DNA of 64,000 bases from CAZAYY01 sp964489525 (GTDB lineage: Bacteria; Chloroflexota; Anaerolineae; Anaerolineales; JABWBV01): positions 62,001 through 126,000 of the forward strand of contig CAZAYY010000006.1 in the NCBI GenBank assembly GCA_964489525.1, read 5' to 3'. The position numbers were made by a program, and so were the translations under genes. Each line of letters starts with the position of its first letter. Positions within the stretch are counted from its first letter, which is position 1. The notes under the pieces are model-generated. The model was given only the letters and a program-made list of their open reading frames with translations. It was not told the DNA's origin and searched no databases. Below are positions 28,127 to 35,235 of this stretch, piece by piece.

Positions 28127-29222
28127 TTATGCAGATTTACCACCAACGTTGGCGCGCAGGAAGGCCTCGATAAAGTCGTTAATTTCTCCATCCAAAACTG
28201 CCTGGGTATTGCCGGTTTCGTGTTCTGTGCGGTGGTCTTTCACCATCTGGTAAGGGTGCAGCACATAGGAGCGAATCTGGCTGCCCCATTCTGCTTTGAC
28301 GTATTCGCCGCGCAGCTCGGCCAGGTGTTTTTCTTGATCCTGGCGTTTGAGCTCCAGCAGGCGGGCGCGCAGCACCTTCATTGCATTTTCGCGGTTTTGG
28401 GATTGGGAGCGTTCGTTCTGACAGGAAACCACCAACCCGCTGGGCAGGTGGGTAATGCGAATGGCGGTATCGTTTTTCTGGACGTTCTGCCCGCCTGCCC
28501 CGGAGGAGCGGTAGGTATCAATGCGCAAATCGTTCGGGTTGATGTCAATTTCGCTGTCATCTTCCACCTGGGGCAGCACTTCGACCTGAACGAATGAGGT
28601 GTGCCGCCGGTGGTTCGAATCGAACGGTGAAAGCCGCACCAACCGGTGAACCCCTTTTTCGGCGCGTAAGTAGCCGAAGGCGTATTCCCCTTCAATAGAG
28701 ATGGTGACTGTCTTAATCCCGGCAACTTCCCCTTCGGTGGTGTCGAGGATATCAGTTTTGTACTGATTCAGTTCTGCCCAGCGCAGGTACATACGCATCA
28801 GCATTGCGCCCCAATCCTGTGAATCGGTGCCACCCGCACCCGCGTTGATGGTCAACAGGGCATCCCCTTTATCATACGGACCGGAGAGCATGGCGGTCAG
28901 TTCCCGGTGTTCAGTTTCGGCTTCCAGGGCGGCGGTTTCATGTTCCAACTCTGGCCGCAGGCTTTCATCGTCCAGGGCGCTTAACTCCAGCGCGTCATTA
29001 ATCCGGCGCACCAGGGCGCGCCAGCCGTCCACCTCTGCCCGGCTGCGGGCAAGCTGCTTCATAACGGATTGAGCCCGGGCCGGGTCGTTCCAAAGGGCCG
29101 GGTCTTCTGATTGGGTTTGAAGTTGGTTCAGGTGAGCTTCTTGTTTGGCGAAGTCAAAGACGCACCAGGAGATTCTGGATTTTATCGTTTGCGGCCTGCA
29201 GCCGCGCAATCAGGTCTTCCAT
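28127..29222 (-). CDS. prfB: Peptide chain release factor 2 with programmed +1 frameshift
   Basis: Releases nascent peptide at UAA and UGA. Translation starts at ATG 29222 (MEDLIARLQAANDKIQ; AAGGAG upstream) and reads 22 codons to an in-frame TGA at 29156-29154. After a +1 shift on CTT it continues as DFAKQEAHLNQLQ to 28127, giving 364 residues, the normal RF2 length. The codon-recognition tripeptide SPF (in RLSPFDSNHRR) and the catalytic GGQ (SSGAGGQNVQK) are intact. The frame alone suggests a start at 29209, but that protein would have a nonsense N-terminus. Frameshifting lets RF2 sense its own level, since low RF2 slows termination at the UGA. Confidence 0.96.
29153..29166 (-). promoter_or_regulatory. 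RF2 programmed frameshift site
   Basis: On the minus strand the site reads GGTG, CGT, CTT, TGA, C. CTTTGAC is the same slippery sequence as in E. coli prfB. GGTG (29166-29163) can pair with the CACC of the 16S rRNA tail and lies three bases before CTT, the spacing used by the E. coli stimulatory Shine-Dalgarno-like element. Confidence 0.92.
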
Positions 29223-29285
29223 AGGGCTTTTTTTGACTCCTTCAACAATCTTTTTCTGTAGGATGCTGGCAATCGAGCAACCCTA

Positions 29286-29294
29286 ATTATATCA
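29286..29294 (-). promoter_or_regulatory. Extended -10 promoter for prfB
   Basis: On the minus strand TGATATAAT (29294-29286) combines a TGn extension with a perfect TATAAT. No good -35 is placed 17 bases upstream, which extended -10 promoters tolerate. Transcription would begin near 29279, leaving a leader of about 57 bases. Confidence 0.6.
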
Positions 29295-29408
29295 TGGGCG
29301 CCGGGCAGGTCTTGGGTTGGGTTTTTTGGCGCGAATTGGACAAGTTTGGGTCAAGGTTTGGTTAGATACAGCCAGGCCGGTGGGCTTACACCCTTCGGAG
29401 TAACATGC

Positions 29409-29464
29409 GGGGTTTAAGTCCCCTTATTTTGCCGCAGGCAAAATGGGGGGACCCGGCGCAGCCG
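29409..29464. repeat. Cluster of overlapping hairpins in a 680-base gene-free gap
   Basis: GGGG-7-CCCC (29409-29423) competes with a 14-bp stem CCCCTTATTTTGCC-GCA-GGCAAAATGGGG (29420-29450), followed by CCGG-5-CCGG (29452-29464). The surrounding region 29300-29850 contains no convincing coding frame and reads like a repetitive intergenic element of this genome. Function unknown. Confidence 0.4.
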
Positions 29465-29853
29465 GAGGGGGGTCAGTTCACCGTCCACGAATTTTGCGCC
29501 ACGAATACACGAATGGGGAACCCCCTCCGGCCTGGCGGCCACCTCCCCCAAATGGGCTCCGGGTACGGCGCACCATTTATGGGAGGGTTAAATCCAGGTT
29601 ATCCTCCGGTAGGGGCGGGTCGCAGCGCAGCGGAAACCATTCCAGAGCCACCCCTGGCTCATTCCGGCCCAGCCCGTTTGCCCACCCGCTGACCCGCCCT
29701 TGGTAAAAAGTTCCTCCGGCTGCGCCGTTCGAAATGACACGCATTGGGAACCGGTTGCTCCTCAATTATACGAATGACATAAAAACCTGCAGCAGGTGGT
29801 ACAGCCAGCCACAGAGAATCAAATAGGAATTCCCTGCATTTTCCGTACAGGCA

Positions 29854-29882
29854 TTGTATTAAAACCGACCGGTCGGTATAAT
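29854..29882 (+). promoter_or_regulatory. Promoter of the tetR-epimerase operon
   Basis: TTGTAT (29854-29859), a 17-base spacer and TATAAT (29877-29882). The -35 is weak (three of six). A 14-bp palindrome fills the spacer, so a bound repressor would block RNA polymerase. The start point would be near 29889, 15 bases before the ATG. Confidence 0.65.
29864..29877. promoter_or_regulatory. TetR-type operator palindrome
   Basis: ACCGACCGGTCGGT is a perfect 14-bp palindrome typical of operators for TetR-family repressors. It lies inside the promoter spacer of the tetR gene itself, indicating autoregulation and control of the following epimerase gene. Confidence 0.75.
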
Positions 29883-29903
29883 ATGCAGTATTCAGAAGGC
29901 CCT

Positions 29904-30506
29904 ATGATGCAGCAGCGCAGTGAAGAAACCCGGATGAAAATATTCGCCTCCGCCCTGGTTGTCTTTGGCCGGGTGGGATATGATGCCGCCGGTGTGGCCG
30001 AAATTTGCGCCGCAGCCGGGGTCAGCAAAGGGGCATTTTATTACCATTTTCCCAGCAAACAGGCTTTGTTTATGGCATTGTTGGATGATTGGCTGGCAGG
30101 GTTGGATCAACAGCTTAACGCCATGCGCAGCCAGCAAGGCTCTGCCGGGCAAACCCTGCTGCACTTGCCTGAACTGATTCCACAGGTGGTCGCCTCGGCC
30201 AGCGGTTACCTGCCGATGTTTTTGGAGTTTTGGGTACAGGCCAGCCGCGACCCACAAATCTGGCAGCATACCGTGGAACCTTACCAGCGCTACCGGAACT
30301 TCCTTACCGACCTGGTTCGCCAGGCTATTGAAGAAGGTTCTATTAATTCGGGGGTAGATGCCAATGCTGCAGGGTTCACGCTGGTTTCCTTGGCAGTGGG
30401 CATTTTGCTGCAAACCCTGGTTGGTCCTGCTCCGGAAGCCCTGGCGCAGCCTGCCCAGGCAAGCCTTGAACAGCTCTTGGGAGGCTGGTTGGTCAGTAAA
30501 GTTTAG
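29904..30506 (+). CDS. TetR-family transcriptional regulator
   Basis: A 200-residue repressor. The N-terminal helix-turn-helix reads GYDAAGVAEICAAAGVSKGAF followed by YYHFPSKQALF (about residues 21-52), the canonical TetR signature. The C-terminal ligand domain is all-helical. The frame extends upstream to 29796, but that part covers the promoter and operator; the ATG at 29904 with AAGG four bases upstream is chosen. The epimerase gene starts 26 bases after its stop and is the likely target. The ligand is unknown. Confidence 0.88.
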   Translation: MMQQRSEETRMKIFASALVVFGRVGYDAAGVAEICAAAGVSKGAFYYHFPSKQALFMALLDDWLAGLDQQLNAMRSQQGSAGQTLLHLPELIPQVVASASGYLPMFLEFWVQASRDPQIWQHTVEPYQRYRNFLTDLVRQAIEEGSINSGVDANAAGFTLVSLAVGILLQTLVGPAPEALAQPAQASLEQLLGGWLVSKV

Positions 30507-30531
30507 GCTTCCAACTTTTAGGAGATTGTTT

Positions 30532-31548
30532 ATGAATCAAAAAATTCTAGTCACGGGTGCAACCGGGCATATTGGGAATGTGTTGGTGCGCAAATTGGTA
30601 GAGGAAGGCAGCGACGTACGTGCCCTGGTTTTACCTGGCGATTCACTCCGCCCATTGGAGGGACTGGAAGTGGAAACTATACCCGGCAACGTGCTGGACC
30701 CACAAGGAATGCGCCCTGCGTTTAATGGTGTGGATACCGTTTACCACCTGGCCGGATTGGTGTCAATTTTGCCTGGTAAACAACCCCATGTGCGCCGGGT
30801 GAACGTGGAAGGAACCCGCAATATCCTGCGCCTCGCCAGTGAGGCAGGTGTTCGCCGGTTGGTGTATACCAGCTCGATTCATGCCTTCAAACGTATCCCT
30901 GCCGGGGCAGCAATGGATGAAACCCTGCCTTTTGACCCGGATAACCCATACGGAGCGTATGACCGGTCGAAAGCAGAAGCCACTTTAGAAGTGATCCAGG
31001 CTGCCCAAAAAGGGTTGGATGCGGTGATTGCCTGCCCAACCGGTGTGATAGGCCCATATGATTACGCAGAATCGGAGATGGGCCGGCTGATTTCCAACGT
31101 GCTGCGCAAAAAATTCCACTGGTATGTGGATGGTGCATACGATTTTGTGGACGTGCGCGATGTCGCCACCGGCCTGCTTCAGGTTGCTCAAAAAGGGAGA
31201 ACGGGCGAAGCATATATCCTGGGTGGGGAACAAATCACAGTTCGGAGGTTATTGGATGCTGTCCAGTCGGTTCTCCATGGAGAGCTTTCCAATGCACCCA
31301 AAAAACGCTTCCTGCGGGTTCCATTTGCCATGGCCCAGGCAGCCGCGCAATTTGCAGTGCCGTTTTACACCTGGCTCAAAACCCGGCCGTTGTTTACGCC
31401 GTATTCGTTGGATGTACTGCGCTCAAACTCCACCATCAGCCATGCCAAAGCAGCCTGGGAGTTGGAGTACTACACCCGGCCCATATTCGAAACCTTGCGG
31501 GATACCGTGCGGTGGCTGCTGTCTCACCAAAGCCATACACCCGCCTGA
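30532..31548 (+). CDS. NAD-dependent epimerase/dehydratase (extended SDR)
   Basis: A 338-residue extended short-chain dehydrogenase, similar to dihydroflavonol-4-reductase-like proteins. The cofactor motif is VTGATGHIGNVLV (residues 7-19), followed by YHLAGLVS, and the active site YDRSKAEA supplies catalytic Tyr and Lys. The ATG at 30532 follows AGGAGATTGTTT. Upstream in-frame codons overlap tetR and are not used. Co-transcribed with the TetR regulator and ended by a terminator at 31697. The substrate is likely a ketone or nucleotide sugar and cannot be told from sequence. Confidence 0.85.
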   Translation: MNQKILVTGATGHIGNVLVRKLVEEGSDVRALVLPGDSLRPLEGLEVETIPGNVLDPQGMRPAFNGVDTVYHLAGLVSILPGKQPHVRRVNVEGTRNILRLASEAGVRRLVYTSSIHAFKRIPAGAAMDETLPFDPDNPYGAYDRSKAEATLEVIQAAQKGLDAVIACPTGVIGPYDYAESEMGRLISNVLRKKFHWYVDGAYDFVDVRDVATGLLQVAQKGRTGEAYILGGEQITVRRLLDAVQSVLHGELSNAPKKRFLRVPFAMAQAAAQFAVPFYTWLKTRPLFTPYSLDVLRSNSTISHAKAAWELEYYTRPIFETLRDTVRWLLSHQSHTPA

Positions 31549-31696
31549 AACCCACTTCTCGCCCAAACGCACGTTCGGTCCCGGGTGGGCACACGCCAGG
31601 GGAAGGCTGTCTGTAAAAATTTCTTTGCCGCGAATTCCGCGAATTTTCGCGTGGTTTAACCCCACAGACAAGAGCAGGGTTGGCAGACAACGAACA

Positions 31697-31731
31697 AAAC
31701 CGACGGGTTTTCGAAAACCTGTCGGTTTTTT
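31697..31731 (+). terminator. Intrinsic terminator after the epimerase
   Basis: ACCGAC.GGTTTT pairs with AAAACC.GTCGG around a CG loop (31699-31725) and is followed by TTTTTT. It closes the tetR-epimerase unit. The gap 31549-31821 otherwise contains no supported gene. Confidence 0.8.
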
Positions 31732-31821
31732 AGAAACCATCAAGTTCAGCAAACATTAAGCGCAGCAACCCTACGGCAGGATATACTCTTAGAAATTTAA
31801 ACCTGCAAAATCGAGGAAGTC

Positions 31822-32814
31822 ATGAACCTGAACCTGACCGGTATCCACCACCTGACCGCAGTTACAGCCCGCGCCCGGGAAAATTATGAATTTTATACCC
31901 AAACCATGGGGATGCGCCTGGTTAAAAAAACCGTGAACCAGGATGATGTGCGCGCCTACCACCTGTTTTATGCGGATGGCGAAGCCACTCCTGGCAGCGA
32001 CCTGACCTTTTTTGACTGGCCGCACGTACCCCAGGAACGCCGCGGACGACAGTCCATTACCCGCACAGGGCTGCGGGTGGATTCGACCACTTCGCTGGAA
32101 TTCTGGCAGAACCGGTTTAACCAGCTGTCCATTTTCCATTCCGGTATTGTCCAGCGCGATGGCCGCCCTACTCTGGATTTTGAAGATTTCGAAGGCCAGC
32201 GGCTCAGCCTGGTGGCTCCAGCCAGCGGCGAGCCTGTTCCTGCGGAAGGCGGCCCCTGGAGCAGCAGCCCTGTCCCAGCCGAACACCAGGTGCGTGGACT
32301 TGGCCCCATCACCATGACCGTTGGCCGGCTGAACCCCACAGATGTGATTCTTACCCGCGCCATGGGCATGCAGCCCGTCCGCACCTACCCCGACCCGGAA
32401 AGCCCGCTTCTACCAGACGGCACCCGCCACACCGTGCATGTATTTTCCATGGGCGCCGGCGGACCCGCCGCAGAGCTGCACGTGGCCGTTCGCCCCGATT
32501 TACCCCTGGCCGGCCCCGGCGCGGGCGGCGTTCACCATGTCGCTTTTCGGGTGACCACCCCCCAGGAACATGAAGGCTGGCAGGAATTTCTGACCTCGGT
32601 GGGCATTCCAACCAGCGGAATTGTGGAACGCTATTATTTCCGCAGTATTTACTTCCGCGAGCCAAACGGAGTGCTGTTTGAACTGGCCACCGATGGCCCA
32701 GGCTTCACCGTAGACGAGCCGCTGGCCAACCTGGGCAACGGCCTGGCACTCCCGCCATTTTTAGAGCCTCGCCGCGCTGATATTGAAGCCCACCTGAAAC
32801 CCCTGGTTGTGTAA
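31822..32814 (+). CDS. Ring-cleaving dioxygenase-like protein (VOC superfamily, MhqO-type)
   Basis: A 330-residue protein with two glyoxalase/VOC modules. The N-terminal motif GIHHLTAVTARARENYEFY places a metal-binding His at about residue 9, GGVHHVAFRV opens the second module and YFRSIYFREPNGVLFELAT supplies the metal-ligand Glu. Relatives are annotated as hydroquinone or catechol ring-cleaving dioxygenases, often induced by quinones. The GAGGAAGTC site precedes the ATG. It stands alone between terminators. The real substrate is unknown. Confidence 0.85.
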   Translation: MNLNLTGIHHLTAVTARARENYEFYTQTMGMRLVKKTVNQDDVRAYHLFYADGEATPGSDLTFFDWPHVPQERRGRQSITRTGLRVDSTTSLEFWQNRFNQLSIFHSGIVQRDGRPTLDFEDFEGQRLSLVAPASGEPVPAEGGPWSSSPVPAEHQVRGLGPITMTVGRLNPTDVILTRAMGMQPVRTYPDPESPLLPDGTRHTVHVFSMGAGGPAAELHVAVRPDLPLAGPGAGGVHHVAFRVTTPQEHEGWQEFLTSVGIPTSGIVERYYFRSIYFREPNGVLFELATDGPGFTVDEPLANLGNGLALPPFLEPRRADIEAHLKPLVV

Positions 32815-32889
32815 CCCTTGCACAAAAATCTACCCGGTTCTTTGTTACTTATATCCAATAGCGGAGATTGAGATCTCGTTGTACACTTG

Positions 32890-32931
32890 ATGAAACTAGA
32901 GACACTCTTTTACCTGGAATTATTTTTCTGA
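32890..32931 (+). CDS. Possible 13-codon upstream leader ORF
   Basis: ATG at 32890 encodes MKLETLFYLELFF and ends TGA, overlapping the ATG of the BCAA leader peptide (TGATG). Four of 13 residues are Leu, each from a different codon (CTA, CTC, CTG, TTA), and three are Phe. There is no good ribosome site, so it could be chance; if translated it would couple to the main leader. Confidence 0.3.
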   Translation: MKLETLFYLELFF

Positions 32932-33041
32932 TGTTTACACTCTCTGTCATCGTTATCCTGATTAGCATTCTGGTTCTCGTCCTTACGGTTGAGAACCAGT
33001 CACGCGTTAGGGCAGTCTTGAGCGTAAAAATCAAGAACTGA
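32931..33041 (+). CDS. Branched-chain amino acid leader peptide (ilv attenuator)
   Basis: A 36-codon open frame directly upstream of the ilv-leu operon. Residues 4-20 read LSVIVILISILVLVLTV, so 14 of 17 are Ile, Val or Leu, and 19 of 36 overall (5 Ile, 8 Val, 6 Leu). This is the pattern of the ilvL-type leader peptides of enterobacteria, where ribosomes stall at scarce charged tRNA. A 9-bp hairpin (32970-32978 with 32991-32999) lies at the end of the control codons. The ribosome site is weak (GGAA 11 bases upstream). It is followed by an antiterminator/terminator pair. Confidence 0.8.
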   Translation: MFTLSVIVILISILVLVLTVENQSRVRAVLSVKIKN

Positions 33042-33102
33042 GTGCCAGGAACAACACCAACGTTACCCAGGGCTGCCCTCCAAAGGAGAGCAGCCTTTTT
33101 TT
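33009..33102 (+). promoter_or_regulatory. Transcription attenuator: antiterminator and terminator of the ilv-leu operon
   Basis: Terminator: 33071-33081 pairs with 33085-33095 (10 of 11 positions, AAA loop) followed by seven T. Antiterminator: AGGGCAGTCTTG (33009-33020, inside the leader frame) pairs over 12 contiguous bases (two G-U) with CAGGGCTGCCCT (33068-33079), which contains most of the terminator 5' arm, so the two folds exclude each other. A third hairpin (33013-33021 with 33031-33040) would hide the antiterminator strand. Ribosome stalling at the Ile/Val/Leu run leaves 33009-33020 free; completed translation would favour termination. Confidence 0.8.
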
Positions 33103-33134
33103 ATTCAGTCCCAAACGGACGAAAGGAAAAAGCC

Positions 33135-33317
33135 ATGACCCCCAACAGTGAAAAACCAACTCCCGATTATTCGTACCCGAAGAAATTCCCCCCTGTTACC
33201 GGCTACCCCATTCCCCTGGGCAGCGGCGAAAGCATGTCCCCTCGCCTGTTTCCCGAATACGCCCGTACCGACACACCCAAAACCCCCCAGACCCCAAATC
33301 AGCAGCAGGATAACTAA
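33135..33317 (+). CDS. Small Pro-rich hypothetical protein
   Basis: A 60-residue, Pro/Tyr/Ser-rich soluble protein (MTPNSEKPTPDYSYPKKF at the N-terminus). ATG at 33135 follows GAAAGGAAAAAGCC, a fair ribosome site. It lies just after the ilv terminator, so it would be under attenuator control, and ends two bases before the next small ORF. Low complexity and no recognisable family. It may be a real small protein or a translated spacer. Confidence 0.45.
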   Translation: MTPNSEKPTPDYSYPKKFPPVTGYPIPLGSGESMSPRLFPEYARTDTPKTPQTPNQQQDN

Positions 33318-33319
33318 CC

Positions 33320-33487
33320 ATGGACCAGCAGCAATCTACCCCACCCGAATACCCCGAATTTGACACCCTGGATGCCTCCGGGCAGGATGCCGCAGCCCAA
33401 TCCCGGCCAGCCAGCCAAACCCCAGAACAGGAAGCCATGGCTCAAACCTGGCTTTCCCAGTCTATGTTCGATTGCTATAACGATTAG
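33320..33487 (+). CDS. Small acidic Gln-rich hypothetical protein
   Basis: A 55-residue acidic protein (MDQQQSTPPEYPEFDTL; C-terminus WLSQSMFDCYND) starting two bases after the preceding small ORF and ending 11 bases before ilvD. There is no clear ribosome site, so expression would depend on coupling. No family is recognised. Its position in the ilv operon suggests co-expression with ilvD. Confidence 0.4.
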   Translation: MDQQQSTPPEYPEFDTLDASGQDAAAQSRPASQTPEQEAMAQTWLSQSMFDCYND

Positions 33488-33498
33488 ACCGGTCTGCT

Positions 33499-35163
33499 AT
33501 GCGATCCGATCAAATCAAGCGCGGTTTTGAACGAGCCCCCCACCGGGCACTGCTCAAGGCCACCGGTGTAAAAGATGAAGATTTCACCAAACCGTTTATT
33601 GCGGTGGTCAATTCGTATGTGGACATTGTTCCAGGGCACGTTCATTTACAATCCTTTGGCAAAATCGTCAAAGAGGCCATTCGCGCAGCCGGCGGCGTCC
33701 CCTTTGAATTCAACACCATTGCCGTAGATGATGGTATTGCCATGGGGCATGCCGGAATGAATTTTAGCCTGCCCTCGCGCGAACTGATTGCCGACTCCGT
33801 AGAAACCATGATCCGGGCGCATTGTTTTGACGGCATGGTTTGCATCCCCAACTGCGATAAAATTGTCCCCGGCATGATTATGGCCGCTTTGCGTGTCGAT
33901 ATCCCGGCGATTTTTGTGTCAGGTGGGGCAATGGCAGCCGGAAAAACCCCGGATGGCCGGGTGGTGGACCTGATTTCGGTCTTTGAGGGGGTTGGCGCTT
34001 ACCAGGCCGGGAAAATTGACGCAGCCCAACTTAAAATGCTTGAAGACCATGGCTGCCCAAGCTGTGGCTCATGTTCCGGAATGTTCACCGCCAATTCAAT
34101 GAACTGCCTGCTCGAAGTGCTCGGGCTGGCTCTTCCTTTCAATGGTTCAGCGTTGGCGCTGACCGAGGAACGCAATAGCCTGGCTCGCCAGGCTGCCTCA
34201 CAAATTCTGTACCTGGTGGCGAAAAACATTACACCACGGACATTGGTAACCCAGGAAACCATTGACGATGCCTTCGCCCTGGATATGGCCATGGGCGGCA
34301 GCACCAATACCGTCCTCCACACCCTCGCTTTTGCCCACGAAGCCGAAATTGATTACCCCCTGGAACGGATTAACGCAGTTGCCGACCGGGTCCCGCACAT
34401 TTGCAAAGTAAGCCCCGCAGGCAAATGGCACATGGAAGACGTCCACCGGGCGGGGGGTATCCCGGCAATTTTGAAAGAAATCTCGCGCGCCCCAGGTGCG
34501 CTGCACCTCGACCGCCCAACGGTAACCGGGAAAACCCTGGGAGAAAACATCGCAGCCGCCCAAACACAAGATGCCGACGTGATTCGCACCCTGGATACAG
34601 CCCACAGCGCAACAGGCGGGTTGGCCATGCTATTTGGCAACCTGGCACCGGAAGGTGCGATTGTAAAAACCGGCGGCGTGGCCCCCGGCATGCGCACCTT
34701 CAGCGGGCCTGCCCGAATTTACGAAAGCCAGGAATCGGCCATGCGCGGCATTCTAAACCGGGAAGTTCAGCCGGGTGATGTGGTTGTCATTCGCTTTGAG
34801 GGTCCACGCGGCGGGCCTGGCATGCAGGAAATGCTCTCGCCCACTTCAGCCATCATGGGCATGGGGTTGGGCGAGCAGGTGGCCCTGGTGACAGATGGCC
34901 GTTTTTCAGGCGGTACGCGCGGCGCATGCATTGGCCATGTCAGCCCGGAGGCGGCAGCGGGTGGACCGATTGCTGCCCTGATGCCCGGTGATGTAATTGA
35001 AATTGACCTGGATGCCCGCACCCTGCAGGTTCGCCTCAGCCCTGAGGAACTGGATGCACGGCTGGCAGCTTTACCCCCATTCCGTTCAGAAATCAAGAGC
35101 AAGTGGCTGCAGCGCTATGCCCGGATGGTGACCAGTGCCAGCCACGGTGCAGTATTAGTTTGA
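33499..35163 (+). CDS. ilvD: Dihydroxyacid dehydratase
   Basis: Dehydrates 2,3-dihydroxy-isovalerate and -3-methylvalerate to the 2-oxoacid precursors of valine and isoleucine. The 554 residues show the iron-sulfur cysteines in CIPNCDKIVPGM (about 114-125) and GCPSCGSCSGMFTANSMNCL (about 184-203), and the C-terminal TDGRFSGGTRGACIGHVSPE. Length suits the IlvD subfamily rather than sugar-acid dehydratases. First enzyme gene after the attenuator; ilvB begins 72 bases downstream. Confidence 0.96.
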   Translation: MRSDQIKRGFERAPHRALLKATGVKDEDFTKPFIAVVNSYVDIVPGHVHLQSFGKIVKEAIRAAGGVPFEFNTIAVDDGIAMGHAGMNFSLPSRELIADSVETMIRAHCFDGMVCIPNCDKIVPGMIMAALRVDIPAIFVSGGAMAAGKTPDGRVVDLISVFEGVGAYQAGKIDAAQLKMLEDHGCPSCGSCSGMFTANSMNCLLEVLGLALPFNGSALALTEERNSLARQAASQILYLVAKNITPRTLVTQETIDDAFALDMAMGGSTNTVLHTLAFAHEAEIDYPLERINAVADRVPHICKVSPAGKWHMEDVHRAGGIPAILKEISRAPGALHLDRPTVTGKTLGENIAAAQTQDADVIRTLDTAHSATGGLAMLFGNLAPEGAIVKTGGVAPGMRTFSGPARIYESQESAMRGILNREVQPGDVVVIRFEGPRGGPGMQEMLSPTSAIMGMGLGEQVALVTDGRFSGGTRGACIGHVSPEAAAGGPIAALMPGDVIEIDLDARTLQVRLSPEELDARLAALPPFRSEIKSKWLQRYARMVTSASHGAVLV

Positions 35164-35235
35164 AACGCAAGCCTGCCGCATACCCCCAAAATTCACCCCT
35201 GATCGTCTTAACTTTTTTCAAAGGAGCATTGATTT

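Noticed and set aside
32815..33102. T-box riboswitch upstream of ilvD
   Set aside because: No specifier-loop or T-box consensus (AGGGTGGNACCGCG-type) was seen; the leader peptide explains the terminator better.
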